Counted from the stretch's first letter, positions 15,825 to 25,074 are shown. The stretch: DNA of 64,000 nt from Chersky-840 sp050011815 (GCA_050011815.1 JBEKIJ010000006.1:124001-188000); one strand, 5' to 3'. The notes: generated by a model not told the origin, from the sequence alone. Numbers and translations: made by a program.

Positions 15825-16784
15825 TCAGGCCTCGCCCCGGGCCTCGAGCCACCGTTCGGCGTCGATGGCGGCCATGCAGCCCGAGCCGGCCGAGGTGATG
15901 GCCTGGCGGTAGATGTGGTCCTGGACGTCGCCGCACGCGAACACCCCGTCGACGTTGGTGCGCGTCCCGGCGGTGGTCCTGATGTAGCCGTTCTCGTCCA
16001 TGTCGAGCTCGCCGGCGAACACGGCGGTGTTGGGCACGTGGCCGATGGCGACGAACACACCGCTGGCGTCGAGGGTCTCCTGCTCGCCGGTGACGACATT
16101 GGTGAGCGCCACCCCGTTCACCTTGCCGTCCCCGAGGACCTCGGTGACGACCGTGTCCCAGCGGAAGTCGATCTTGTCGTTGGCGAAGGCGCGGTCCTGC
16201 ATGATCTTCGAGGCCCGCAGCTCCTTGCGCCTGTGCACGAGGGTCACGCTCTCGCCGAAGCGCGTCAGGAACGACGCCTCCTCCAGGGCGGAGTCGCCCC
16301 CACCGATCACGACGATCTTCTGGTCCCGGAAGAAGAACCCGTCACACGTCGCGCAGGTCGACACGCCGTGGCCGAGGAGGCGGGCCTCACCCGGGACGTT
16401 CAGCATGAGCGCCCTGGCGCCGGTGGCCACGATCACGGTCTCGGCCACGATGTCGGGCGCACCCTCGGTCGACTCGGTCCAGATTCCGAAGGGCCGCGTC
16501 TTGAAGTCGACCCGCACGGCCTTGCGGGTCAGGAAGTCGGCTCCGAAACGCGCCGCCTGGTCACGGAAGCGGCTCATGAGGTCCGGTCCGAGGACCCCGT
16601 CGACGAATCCGGGGTAGTTCTCCACCTCGGTGGTGAGCATCAGCTGCCCGCCCGGCTGGTCGCTGGTCGAGGACGGCTCTCCCTCGATGACCAGGGGCGC
16701 CAGGTTGGCGCGGCCCGTGTAGACAGCCGCGGTGAGACCGGCCGGGCCCGAGCCCAGGATCACGACCTGATGGGCGTCGGGCAT
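15825..16784 (-). CDS. trxB: Thioredoxin-disulfide reductase
   Basis: NADPH:thioredoxin reductase, 319 residues. FAD site GSGPAGLTAAVYTGRANL, redox pair STCATCDG (Cys144, Cys147), NADPH site VVIGGGDSALEEASFLTRFG, and the C-terminal GVFACGDVQDHIYRQAITSA. ATG 16784 follows GGAGGAAGG and lies directly after the stop of the membrane-protein gene, so the two are coupled. It reduces the TrxA encoded downstream. Confidence 0.97.
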   Translation of the reverse strand: MPDAHQVVILGSGPAGLTAAVYTGRANLAPLVIEGEPSSTSDQPGGQLMLTTEVENYPGFVDGVLGPDLMSRFRDQAARFGADFLTRKAVRVDFKTRPFGIWTESTEGAPDIVAETVIVATGARALMLNVPGEARLLGHGVSTCATCDGFFFRDQKIVVIGGGDSALEEASFLTRFGESVTLVHRRKELRASKIMQDRAFANDKIDFRWDTVVTEVLGDGKVNGVALTNVVTGEQETLDASGVFVAIGHVPNTAVFAGELDMDENGYIRTTAGTRTNVDGVFACGDVQDHIYRQAITSAGSGCMAAIDAERWLEARGEA

Positions 16785-16785
16785 C

Positions 16786-17139
16786 TCAGCCTTCCTCCGC
16801 ACCCCGGGTGCGCTTGGTCCAGGCGTAGGCACCGCCGATGACCAGGAGCCCGCCCAGCACGGCGTCCGACGCCCAGACCCGCCCGCCGAAGGCGTAGACG
16901 TCGAGCACCCGGACCACGGCGATGCACAGCACCACGCCCAGCACCAGGGCCATGGTGGCGATGATGACCCCGAACACGATGCCCCGACCCACCAGGATGA
17001 GGGGCCGCACCACCCGGTCCCCGACGGCCTCCACCACGCCTTCGATGGAGTCGGCCACCTTGGCGGGCCAGTCGGCCTGCGACATGCCCGGGTCGCCGCC
17101 GCCCGCCCCGGTCGTCTTTTTCGTGGCCTGGTCTTCCAT
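16786..17139 (-). CDS. Small two-helix membrane protein
   Basis: 117 residues, family not recognised. A soluble N-terminus (MEDQATKKTTGAGGG) and an amphipathic segment (VADSIEGVVEAVGDRVVRPL) precede a membrane helix (GIVFGVIIATMALVLGVVLC). A second helix (SDAVLGGLLVIGGAYAW) ends in TKRTRGAEEG. The -10-like TAATCT (17147-17152, minus strand) ends seven bases before ATG 17139, so the trxB operon mRNA may be leaderless. It is coupled to trxB. Confidence 0.7.
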   Translation of the reverse strand: MEDQATKKTTGAGGGDPGMSQADWPAKVADSIEGVVEAVGDRVVRPLILVGRGIVFGVIIATMALVLGVVLCIAVVRVLDVYAFGGRVWASDAVLGGLLVIGGAYAWTKRTRGAEEG

Positions 17140-17249
17140 GGTGCCGAGATTAGTCGCCGCCCTCACGGCGCCGACTGTGGGTACTGGTCAGTTGCCGAAA
17201 CAGGCCCTTCGTAAGGTGAGGAGGTGAACGCGAGCCCCGGATCGGCCAG

Positions 17250-17495
17250 GTGGTGGCCGTCCCTGAGGTGGAGGTCAAGCTGAGGGACAAGCATTTCCTA
17301 ACCGTGGCCCAAATTCGCCGGGCGATCTGCTCGGGAGCGCACCACCGAGCAGCGTGGGACGATGGTTCTATATATGGCGAGCGTCTTGTGGTCACGGGAG
17401 CAACCGAAGAGACCGGGCCGCTGATCGCCGACCTACGGCCGGTCGATGAGTCTGACGGCACCTGGGAGTGCCTGACCGCATGGAGGATCGACTGA
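17250..17495 (+). CDS. Putative toxin of a toxin-antitoxin pair
   Basis: 81 residues, probable GTG start (17250 or 17253). The segment KLRDKHFLTVAQIRRAICSG, then GERLVVTGATEETGPLIADL and GTWECLTAWRID, resembles small BrnT/RelE-fold proteins: helix, then strands ending in a conserved aromatic stretch. The next gene starts inside its stop codon (TGATG). Base composition is lower in GC than the surrounding core genes. The toxin assignment is a guess from size, fold pattern and coupling. Confidence 0.45.
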   Translation: MVAVPEVEVKLRDKHFLTVAQIRRAICSGAHHRAAWDDGSIYGERLVVTGATEETGPLIADLRPVDESDGTWECLTAWRID

Positions 17496-17773
17496 TGGAC
17501 AAAGAACGAGAGGAAGCGGAGAACCTGACCAAGGAGGACCTTCTCGCGAAGTTGGATCGAGGAAGGCCCGCCAAGCTCGCGGGCCCCCGCGACCCGAATC
17601 AGCGGGCAAAGGCCGTCGTGGACGCCGTGGTACAGAGGAGCGAGCGACCGAGGGGGATAGCCCTGTGGCCAGAGGATGAACCGCAAGAGGTCATTGTTTT
17701 GACGCGGCGCAATCTTTCGCCAGTCCCCGCTCCAATCAGAGATCCAAGATCGAAAATAAGAGCGGGAGCCTGA
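17495..17773 (+). CDS. Putative antitoxin partner
   Basis: 92 residues, ATG overlapping the preceding stop by one base. The N-terminal part is charged and helical (MDKEREEAENLTKEDLLAKL); the middle reads RGRPAKLAGPRDPNQRAKAV and the end is Pro/Arg-rich. Its size, charge and coupling suit an antitoxin with a DNA-binding or toxin-wrapping helix, but I recognise no family. Confidence 0.4.
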   Translation: MDKEREEAENLTKEDLLAKLDRGRPAKLAGPRDPNQRAKAVVDAVVQRSERPRGIALWPEDEPQEVIVLTRRNLSPVPAPIRDPRSKIRAGA

Positions 17774-18147
17774 TCGGCTCCTCTCCATCAGTCCAAACCT
17801 CAATGGTGTGCTGGCCCGACCCACGAACCAGCATGGGGATCATGAGCACTCGGATGATCCGCTCGGGGTCGACAAGCTGAGGTGCTGTGCCGGGATTCCA
17901 CTCCACCCCGACTCGATCTGACCCGGTCTCCTCACCCTCAGGGTCGGTCACCCGGTAGTTGAGTCCGAGGACCATGCCCGGGGTGTCGCTCCGGGTCGAA
18001 GCGAAACGCCAAGATGACGGGGCACGGGACCTCGGCGGGTAGCTGTTCCTCCTGCACGAAGAAGCCGTTGGCGCCCAACCCGAGCACGTTGGGGCGTCCC
18101 TCGTTCCCTTGTGCGTCCTGGCAGCTGATGGCCCACTCCAAGATCAC
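17736..18147 (-). pseudogene. Frameshifted hypothetical gene (DUF6941-like)
   Basis: Two minus-strand frames join into one plausible protein of ~136 residues. The first (from ATG 18147: MILEWAISCQDAQGNEGRPN ... PCPVILAFRFDPE) passes into the second (DTPGMVLGLNYRVTDPEGEE ... EPIRLPLLFSILDL) if the single base at 17988 is removed. The joined pattern resembles small DUF6941 proteins (strand, loss of a Gly-rich loop, then G.HTIEVW.DG), which are of unknown function. Either a real mutation in accessory DNA or a sequencing error. Confidence 0.55.
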
Positions 18148-18465
18148 CGCTGGCCTGGCCTTTCGTTGTCAAACCGACCTTTCACTGATGCACCCTAGGC
18201 GTCCGTAGTAACAGTAAACTTGGTGAGCACTGAGAGGCGATGGAGCGTAATTTCGTGCGTCGTCGAAGGCCTTGGCATCCGTCCGCCGGTGCGAGTAACG
18301 AGGGGTGGCCCGGGAACACGACTTCCAGTCCGGATCGACATGAGCAAGGCTTTAGTCGATTACCAGGAGCACACGCTCCGCAACCTGCCACGCTCTTCGA
18401 TCGAGTGCGATGATGACGTCCCCGCCGAATGTCGAAATGTGATCTTTGGTTTGCAGTGATCGTAG
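18148..18465. other. Gene-poor stretch of the accessory insertion
   Basis: 318 bp of lower-GC sequence. A plus-strand frame of 79 codons (18220-18459) and a minus-strand frame are open, but neither has a ribosome site, a recognisable domain or the codon pattern of its neighbours. No repeat or RNA gene is apparent. Probably decayed accessory DNA. Confidence 0.4.
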
Positions 18466-18807
18466 TCAGCCCCAGAAGACACACGTCGGGTCAGAACCGA
18501 GCTCGTCGATGATGACGTCGATGGGCTGGTTGGAGTCGAGGTCAAAGTACATCGTCCACTTGCCGTAGCGGTCGCCGAAGTACAGCGTCCAGGTGCCTTC
18601 GTCCTCGTAACGGACCTGCGCGATCGGCTGGGACGTCCACTCGCCGGGCCCTCCTTGCCAGGGTGGTCGGTGCTCATGGATCGAGACGCGCCTGCCCTCG
18701 ACCGTCACCTCGAGGCGGACCCCGTCGGCGAAGGCCTCGGGAATGCGCTCCTTGCAGAAGCGCCGGAGCTTGGCGACATCGAGCTCGGGGAGGACCGTGG
18801 CCGGCAT
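18466..18807 (-). CDS. DUF3024 domain protein
   Basis: 113 residues. LPELDVAKLRRFCKERIPEA, VRLEVTVEGRRVSIHEHRPP W, IAQVRYEDEGTWTLYFGDRY and the ending SDPTCVFWG match the DUF3024 family, small soluble proteins of unknown function found widely in Actinobacteria. GGAGGG touches the ATG, and a -10-like TAGCCT ends seven bases before it (18815-18820, minus strand), which favours a leaderless transcript. Confidence 0.8.
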   Translation of the reverse strand: MPATVLPELDVAKLRRFCKERIPEAFADGVRLEVTVEGRRVSIHEHRPPWQGGPGEWTSQPIAQVRYEDEGTWTLYFGDRYGKWTMYFDLDSNQPIDVIIDELGSDPTCVFWG

Positions 18808-18938
18808 CCCTCCGAGGCTATGGCGTCACCCCGCCAGGCGTCGGCGTTTGGGGTCGCCAGGGCAGGCGCAGCCGCCTTTCGGCGCAGGAGGGCCATGGCG
18901 TACCCGACCGTGGCCCAGGGACGGATCGGGTCCGAGGC

Positions 18939-19784
18939 CTAGGGCTGCTTGGTGATGAAGCACACCCCGACCGAGCCCGGTCCGGTGTGGCTCCCGACCA
19001 CGGGTCCGAGATCGGCGATCACGAGCTCGTGGTCGGGTCGGGCCCGGCGCAGCAGATCGACGACCTGGTCGAAGTCGGGGGCGATCCCACTGGTCGCCGC
19101 TAGGCGCTCGAGCGGGCCGGCCTCGAGGGCCTTGTTCGCCAGGTACTGCAGCGAACGCGACCGGGTGCGTTGCTTGGACTCGACCTCCACCACGCCGTCA
19201 CGCACCTCGATCACGGGTTTGATCGACAACAGCGAGCCCACGAGCTTGGCGGCGCCGCCGATGCGGCCACCGCGGCGGAGATAGTCGAGGCTGTCCACGA
19301 CGCCGTAGACGTAGGTGCGGGTCTTCATCTCCTCGAGGGCCGCGGCGATGTCGTCGAGGGCCACGCCGCTCGAGGCCATGTCCGCCGCGGCCAGGGCCAA
19401 CAGCCCCTGGCCCCCGGTGACGCTCTGGGTGTCCACGACGCGCACCGCGATGCGGTCCGACACGGCCTCGGCCGCCGTGCAGGCCGACTGGTAGGTGGCC
19501 GACAGGCCCGAGGAGATGGTGGCGCACACCACCCCGCTGCTGCCGGCCTCGCGGGCCTCGAGGAACGCCTGCTGGAAGGCACCGGGAGAAGGAGCGGCGG
19601 TCGCCGGCATGTCGGGCCCGGTGACGACCCGGTCCCAGAATTCCTTGCCGGACAGCTCGTCACGGTCGACGAGCTCCTCGGCACCGAAGCGGATCGTGAG
19701 GGGGACCACCCGCACGTCGTGCTCCTCGGTCGTCGTCGTCGACAGGTCACAGGCGCTGTCGGTGACGACCTGGATGCTCGCCAT
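18939..19784 (-). CDS. DegV family fatty-acid-binding protein
   Basis: 281 residues, ATG 19784 after GAGGAGG. The DegV fold motifs are present: IQVVTDSACDL at the start, the TAAPSPGAFQQAF loop, SSGLSATYQSA, VVDTQSVTGGQGLLAL and DYLRRGGRIGG. DegV proteins bind fatty acids; in Firmicutes the FakB homologues present them to a fatty-acid kinase. No FakA is nearby. It lies 37 bp downstream of murJ and may share its transcript. Confidence 0.92.
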   Translation of the reverse strand: MASIQVVTDSACDLSTTTTEEHDVRVVPLTIRFGAEELVDRDELSGKEFWDRVVTGPDMPATAAPSPGAFQQAFLEAREAGSSGVVCATISSGLSATYQSACTAAEAVSDRIAVRVVDTQSVTGGQGLLALAAADMASSGVALDDIAAALEEMKTRTYVYGVVDSLDYLRRGGRIGGAAKLVGSLLSIKPVIEVRDGVVEVESKQRTRSRSLQYLANKALEAGPLERLAATSGIAPDFDQVVDLLRRARPDHELVIADLGPVVGSHTGPGSVGVCFITKQP

Positions 19785-19821
19785 CGCTCCTCCTCTACCG
19801 GGGCTGTTCCCAGCGAGTCTG

Positions 19822-21939
19822 CTACAGGTCGGGCTCGCCGTGGGGCGGGCCACCGGGATCGGGGGCCCGGGTGGGGCCGAGCCGCCCCGGACGCAGGGGC
19901 GGTCGTCCCGCCGGAGGCAGCGGTGCGGGGCGCGGCGGCGCTCCCTGGCGACGACGGGACGGGCTCGAGGCCGAGGTCCCCCGGGACGGCCCGGGACGGG
20001 CCCCGAACCGGGGTGTCGGGGGCGGGTCGTCGTCCCTGTCGCGCTGGGCCCGGCGCCGCCGCCGGGCCATCTCGGCCAGGCCTCCGGCGGCGAGAACGTA
20101 GGCCCCCGCGCCGGCCACCGTGCCCGTGACCACCCGGGCCAGGGCCACGAGCGTGGTGTCGGATCCCGAGAAGTTGCTCCCCAGGGCGGTGCCGACGATG
20201 AGCGCGCACGTGGCCAGGGCCACGTGGAACAGCGGCCGGCCCAAGATGTCCCCCGCCAGTCCCTGGAAGCGGGCCCGCAGGTAGGCGAGGGCGACCACCG
20301 CGGCGAGGGTGTAGGCGATGCTGATCGAGAGCGCGATCCCCCGCACGCCGAAGTGTCCCGCCAGGGCCACGGCGAGCACGATGTTGACGCCGTTCTCGAA
20401 GGCGTACAGCCAGAAGGCCGAGCGCAGATCCTGGACGCTCTGCAGCACGCGCACGGCATAGAGAAAGACACAGAACCCCGGGAGCCCGAGCGCCAGCATG
20501 GCCAGCGCCTGGGCGGTGCCGGTGGTGGCGTCGAGGGCGGCCCCATGCCCGAGGACCAGCGCCACGAGCGGTCGGGCCAGGATGAGCTCCCCCGCCGCGG
20601 CGGGGATGACGATGCCCAACATGGCGCGCAGCCCGATCCCCATGCGCCGTCGGAACGCCATCAGATCGCCGGTGGCCCAGCGCGCCGTGAGATCGGGCGC
20701 GGTGGCGCTCATGATCGACACCGCCACGATGCCGTAGGGAAGCTGGAAGAAGATGTAGGAGTAGGTGTAGGCGCTGACCGCACCGGGGCCGACCTTCTCC
20801 GACAGGGCCAGGACCACCAACAGGGCCAGCTGGTTGGCCACGACCAGCCCGAAGGTCCACCCCGACAGGCGCAGGATGGTGCGCACCGCCTCGTGGTGGA
20901 AGTCGGGGTGCCAGCGCAGCCGGAGCCCGGCGCGCCGCAGGCTCGGGATCATGAGCCCCGCCTGGGCCACGACGCCGGCGGTGGTCCCGAGCCCCAGCAG
21001 CAGGAGCTGTCCCCGGTTGGCGGCGACGCCGGTCACCGAGGCGTGGCGCACCGTGGCGCCGAAGACGAGGAGCACGACGACGAGCACGACGTTGTTGGCG
21101 ATGGGCGTGAACATCGGTGACCCGAACCGGCGCCGGGCGTTGAGCAGGGCCGTGCCCACGCTGATGAACCCGTAACAGGTCAGCTGCGGGACGAAGAGGA
21201 ACAGCAGGTCCCGGGCCACGACCCGGCTCTGGGCGGCCTCGACCCCGTGGTTGAGCGACGTGGTGGCGTCGACGATGAAGGGGACGGCCACGAGGAACAC
21301 GAGCGACGCCGCCGCGATCACGATCATGGTCACGCTCACCACGGCGGAGACGGCGTCCCAGGCCTCGTCGTCGCTCCGGGTCGTGAGCCGCTGCACGAAC
21401 ACCGGGACGAAGGTCGCCGACAGCACCCCACCGAGCACGATGTCGTGGACGATGTTGGGCATCGTGTTGGCGAGGTTGTAGGCGTCGGCCAGCCGGAGCG
21501 CGCCCAGCGCGTAGGCGAGGGCGAAGATCCGCAGCACCCCGGTGAGGCGCGACAGGGTCGTCCCCACCGCCATGACGGCGGTGGCCCGGCGCAGGCCGGT
21601 CCCCTCGTCGACGGCGACCGCCGGGGGGAGCGCGAGTTCTGTCGACGACTCGTCGATCGGTGTTACCGGCTCGGGGGGCTCTCCCCCTTCGGGCCCGAAG
21701 CCGTCGGGCTCGTCGGGTTCCTCGTCGTCGTCGGCCCCCTCGTCCTCCTCGAGCTCGTCCAGCTCCTCGAGCTCCTCGTCCTCCTCGACCTCGGTGTCGG
21801 GATCGGCATCGTCGGTTCGGTCGTCGATCGCTTCGTCGTCGACGGCCCCGTCGTCCGGCCAGACCTCGTCGTCCGATTCGGTGTACCGGGCGAGGACCCG
21901 GGGCCCGTCGGGGGGCGGTGGCTCGCCGCGGTCGCTCAC
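19822..21939 (-). CDS. murJ: Lipid II flippase MurJ (MviN)
   Basis: 705 residues from a GTG overlapping the previous stop (GTGA). The MOP-superfamily core starts near residue 117 (ATAVMAVGTTLSRLTGVLRI) and has about 14 membrane helices, with LADAYNLANTMPNIVHDIVL and VGTALLNARRRFGSPMFTPI typical of MurJ. It flips lipid II for peptidoglycan synthesis. Residues ~20-95 are extremely acidic (runs of Asp/Glu) and the last ~75 residues are basic and Pro-rich. In Mycobacterium the homologue Rv3910 also follows a DUF6049 gene. Confidence 0.94.
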   Translation of the reverse strand: MSDRGEPPPPDGPRVLARYTESDDEVWPDDGAVDDEAIDDRTDDADPDTEVEEDEELEELDELEEDEGADDDEEPDEPDGFGPEGGEPPEPVTPIDESSTELALPPAVAVDEGTGLRRATAVMAVGTTLSRLTGVLRIFALAYALGALRLADAYNLANTMPNIVHDIVLGGVLSATFVPVFVQRLTTRSDDEAWDAVSAVVSVTMIVIAAASLVFLVAVPFIVDATTSLNHGVEAAQSRVVARDLLFLFVPQLTCYGFISVGTALLNARRRFGSPMFTPIANNVVLVVVLLVFGATVRHASVTGVAANRGQLLLLGLGTTAGVVAQAGLMIPSLRRAGLRLRWHPDFHHEAVRTILRLSGWTFGLVVANQLALLVVLALSEKVGPGAVSAYTYSYIFFQLPYGIVAVSIMSATAPDLTARWATGDLMAFRRRMGIGLRAMLGIVIPAAAGELILARPLVALVLGHGAALDATTGTAQALAMLALGLPGFCVFLYAVRVLQSVQDLRSAFWLYAFENGVNIVLAVALAGHFGVRGIALSISIAYTLAAVVALAYLRARFQGLAGDILGRPLFHVALATCALIVGTALGSNFSGSDTTLVALARVVTGTVAGAGAYVLAAGGLAEMARRRRRAQRDRDDDPPPTPRFGARPGPSRGTSASSPSRRRQGAPPRPAPLPPAGRPPLRPGRLGPTRAPDPGGPPHGEPDL

Positions 21940-24230
21940 GTGGCCGCTTCTCTGGTTCGGGTCACGACGTGCACCCCGCGGCGCCGCTTGCCGCCGCGCC
22001 ACAGCGTGCGTCCCCACCACACGACGAGGACGAGCGCCGCCCCCGCCGACAGGGCGATGGCCACGGCCGACGTCGACAGCGAGCGCACCGTCAGCTGGCC
22101 GCCGGCCAGGATGAGGTTCCCCTCGGGGCTCTTGAGGGTGACGTCGATCTCGAAGTCACCCGAGGTCCGCGACTGCATGTTGACGTAGACGGCGTTGGTG
22201 GAGTGATTGAGGGTGCACAGTGCGGAGAAGGTGGACCGCCCCGCCGAGCTCTGCACCTTGGGGGCCTTGCACAGGGCGCCGGGCACCTGGGTGTGTGCCG
22301 CCGGGAACCGGAGCTTGTCGCTCGTGAGCCGGACGACCACGGTCACGGGATAGGTCGTATTGCGCAGGAGGGTGATGGGCACGCTGGCGGTGCCGGCGGT
22401 GAGGCGGATGGTGTCGGTGCGCACCTTCAGCTCGTGGAGGTTCTTCCCCAGAGCGGATTCGAAGCCGGCCAGGGCCGTCTGCTGTTGGCGGGGGGTCAAC
22501 AGGCTCGACTCCGCCCCCAACAGCAGATCGTCGGTGGACCGTGCCAGCGTCGTCCCCGTCGAGCTTCCGGCCACCGAGCTCGCAAAGCCCGCCTGTCTGC
22601 CCCGGGCGTTGCGCAGCGCGGCCGCGAACGCCGCTTGGCGGGCCCGCGCCGCGGCCGCCGGGTTGGCGGCGGTCGAGGACACGGGCCCCGACGGAGTCGG
22701 TGTCACGAGGTGCCGGGCGACGGGCTCGTTGTCGGCTCCCACCGGCACCTGGTCGAAGAGCTGGTCGACGGTGACGGGGCGGATCACCGGATTGCCCTCG
22801 AGATCGGTGAGGAGCGACGAGACGAAGGCGGCCTTCGGTGCCCATGCCAGGGGCGCCACGGCCACCACCCCACGTGGTGCGGGGGTGCCCCCCGGTCCCA
22901 ACAGGTTGGGCACCTCGTAGTAGATGAGGGAGAGCTCGGCCACCAGCCGTACCGCGGCGAGGGGCGCGTTGGCAGCCTTCCCCGGCACCAGCAGCGCCCC
23001 GAGGCCGACGTCGGAGACCATCGCCGTCGGGGCGGCACCCGACGACGGCACCGGCGTTGCGGACCCGGTCGTCGACGAGGCGGTTGGCGACGCCGCGGTT
23101 GGCGACGACGCCGTCGGGGACAAGGTGAAGGGTTGGGTCACGGTGAGCGGGCCCATCGGCCCCGAGACCGAGCTCGGCGCCACGACGAGGTGGGGGTAGT
23201 CGGGAGCCAGTTGGTCGACGGCGCCCGGGGTGAGCGCGGTGCGCGCCACCCACGTGCCTCTGGCGGCGTGGACGCCGATCGACGGCGAGGCGAGGACCTG
23301 AGCTCCCCGGGCCAGTTGCGCGCCCAGCTCCCCCGAGAGCCCCGAGCCCACCAGTGCGCCCGCGTCCACGGGCACGAAGGAACCCGACAGCGTCTGGCGC
23401 GAGGAGGAGGACGACAGGGCGGCGACCTCGGAGACCGTGTGCGACCGCCCTGCCCTTTCGAGCCCCTCGAGCGTCCCGGGATCGGGCGCCAAGGTGATGG
23501 GCACCGCCGGAGATCCCTCGATGGCGCCCAGCAGCCCTTCGAGGCCCGCCACCGACGAGGCGCTCGGCGCGGTGACGCCGCCGTGCCCATTGGTCGGAGC
23601 CGGGGGGAGCCCGAGAGGGACGACGAGGGCGAAGCGCAGCAGCTGGCTCGACGACGAGGGGTCGTCGTAGACGAGGTAGGTGACCAGTTGCGCCCCGTCC
23701 GATCCCGGTGCCGGGGCGGCCGAGTCGGTGAGGGTGACCTTGACGGGGTACACGTTGGCGCAACTCCCGGGCTGACACCCGAGGTCGGCCGTCCAGTTCC
23801 CGGTGCCCGTGGGCGTGGTGTCGCCGTCGACGGGAATGGTCACCTCGGTCACGCCCTGGGCGTTCGTGGCGAACGACGACAGGGCCATCGGCGGCGACTG
23901 CGCATCGACGGTCCCCAGGCCGTGGCCGCTCAGCGTCTCGTCGAACGCCGAGCGGCTCGAGAGCGGGTTGTACACGGCGAAGGAGAGCTTCAGCGCCGAG
24001 GACGGCGAGCCGCTCTGGACCCGGAGCCCCATGGTGAGGTCCTGATGAAGGGCATCGGGTCCCACCCAGGGCGACTGACGGACCAGGGTGATGTGATCGG
24101 CGCGCCGCGCCGGGGCTGCCGCCGCGCCCGCGGCGGAGAACGGGCCGGGAAAGACGCCGGCCAGCAGGGTCACGCTGGACAGGGCCGCGATGGCCGCGGG
24201 GAGGAGGGCGCCACCCACTCGCCGTGGCAT
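21936..24230 (-). CDS. Exported DUF6049-like membrane-anchored protein
   Basis: 764 residues from ATG 24230, where a signal peptide begins (MPRRVGGALLPAAIAALSSV). A large Ser/Thr/Ala/Gly-rich extracellular region follows, then a beta-sandwich-like part (SGDFEIDVTLKSPEGNLILA), one C-terminal membrane helix (TSAVAIALSAGAALVLVVWW) and a basic tail. Its size, topology and place before murJ match DUF6049/Rv3909. Function unknown; coupling to murJ suggests a cell-wall role. An in-frame upstream ATG (24350) would bury the signal peptide. Confidence 0.82.
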   Translation of the reverse strand: MPRRVGGALLPAAIAALSSVTLLAGVFPGPFSAAGAAAAPARRADHITLVRQSPWVGPDALHQDLTMGLRVQSGSPSSALKLSFAVYNPLSSRSAFDETLSGHGLGTVDAQSPPMALSSFATNAQGVTEVTIPVDGDTTPTGTGNWTADLGCQPGSCANVYPVKVTLTDSAAPAPGSDGAQLVTYLVYDDPSSSSQLLRFALVVPLGLPPAPTNGHGGVTAPSASSVAGLEGLLGAIEGSPAVPITLAPDPGTLEGLERAGRSHTVSEVAALSSSSSRQTLSGSFVPVDAGALVGSGLSGELGAQLARGAQVLASPSIGVHAARGTWVARTALTPGAVDQLAPDYPHLVVAPSSVSGPMGPLTVTQPFTLSPTASSPTAASPTASSTTGSATPVPSSGAAPTAMVSDVGLGALLVPGKAANAPLAAVRLVAELSLIYYEVPNLLGPGGTPAPRGVVAVAPLAWAPKAAFVSSLLTDLEGNPVIRPVTVDQLFDQVPVGADNEPVARHLVTPTPSGPVSSTAANPAAAARARQAAFAAALRNARGRQAGFASSVAGSSTGTTLARSTDDLLLGAESSLLTPRQQQTALAGFESALGKNLHELKVRTDTIRLTAGTASVPITLLRNTTYPVTVVVRLTSDKLRFPAAHTQVPGALCKAPKVQSSAGRSTFSALCTLNHSTNAVYVNMQSRTSGDFEIDVTLKSPEGNLILAGGQLTVRSLSTSAVAIALSAGAALVLVVWWGRTLWRGGKRRRGVHVVTRTREAAT

Positions 24231-24395
24231 TTCCCCCCGTGGGGAACGGGCGCACGTGTCGGGAGTGCGGTCACCGCCGCGTGCGGGGGCGATGCTCGCC
24301 TCGGTCCGGTCCACCTCGGCGTCGCAGCCTAGGGCAGAGCCGGCCATCACTTGGGCCCCCGGGTGCGGCGCCGGGCGCGCCGGGCCCGAACCGCC

Positions 24396-25037
24396 TTACA
24401 GCCCGAAGCCGGCGGCGCGCACCGCTTCGATGGCCTGCGGTGCTCCTCCGAGCTCCACCTGCGCGGCGGTGCTCCGGCCCGAGAGCAACAACACGATCTC
24501 GCCGGCCGGGCCGGTGACGGTGGCACCGGGGACTCCCGCTCGGGCGTGGATGACGTCCCCGTTCGGCCTCACGAGGTCGATCCCTATGTCTTTGACCGAC
24601 CGGGTCATGAACTTGCCGCCGCGACGGAGCATGTGCCACAGCGCGTCCTCGATCTGCGCCCCCTCCGCGCCGATGCGAGGTGTGTTGTCCCCGGCGCCGC
24701 GCCGGACGTCCTCGTGATGGACGAAGAACTCGGTGAGGTTCATGGCCTTGTCGAACGGAGCCAGGACGGCCGGCGGTCCGCGGCGCACGAGGGCCACGAG
24801 CTCCGCGTAGGAGTGCCGTTCCTTGGCGCGAGCGAGGATCCGGGCGGTGAGCCGGGCGGCGGCTCCTCCCATGACGAGGCCGGGTCCCGACAGCGGCTTG
24901 CGCTCTCTGATCACGAGATGGGCGGCGAGGTCGTAGGTGGCCCAGCCCTCGCACAGCGTGGGGGCCTCGGGTCCCACCTTCAAGAAGAGGTCGCACAGGG
25001 CGGCCCGCTCGGCTTGTTGGGGTGGGAGAGCGGCCAT
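24396..25037 (-). CDS. TIGR03085-type actinobacterial metal-binding protein
   Basis: 213 residues. LCEGWATYDLAAHLVIRERK P is the signature of TIGR03085, a DinB/maleylpyruvate-isomerase-like family with a His-based metal site (His47 region, and HHEDVRRG later). The promoter is well defined on the minus strand: TTGACC (25069-25074), 17 bp, TAGGGT (25046-25051), ending eight bases from ATG 25037, so a leaderless mRNA. Function unknown; related proteins use mycothiol as cofactor. Confidence 0.8.
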   Translation of the reverse strand: MAALPPQQAERAALCDLFLKVGPEAPTLCEGWATYDLAAHLVIRERKPLSGPGLVMGGAAARLTARILARAKERHSYAELVALVRRGPPAVLAPFDKAMNLTEFFVHHEDVRRGAGDNTPRIGAEGAQIEDALWHMLRRGGKFMTRSVKDIGIDLVRPNGDVIHARAGVPGATVTGPAGEIVLLLSGRSTAAQVELGGAPQAIEAVRAAGFGL

Positions 25038-25045
25038 CGACGCGG

Positions 25046-25074
25046 ACCCTACGACCACGACGGAGTGCGGTCAA
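25046..25074 (-). promoter_or_regulatory. Promoter of the TIGR03085 gene
   Basis: TTGACC at 25069-25074 and TAGGGT at 25046-25051, both read on the minus strand and 17 bp apart. The -10 ends eight bases before ATG 25037. A divergent TACCCT (25083-25088) lies eight bases before the cca GTG. Confidence 0.65.

Noticed and set aside
18220..18459. 79-codon plus-strand frame in the accessory stretch
   Set aside because: No ribosome site, no recognisable domain and atypical codon use.
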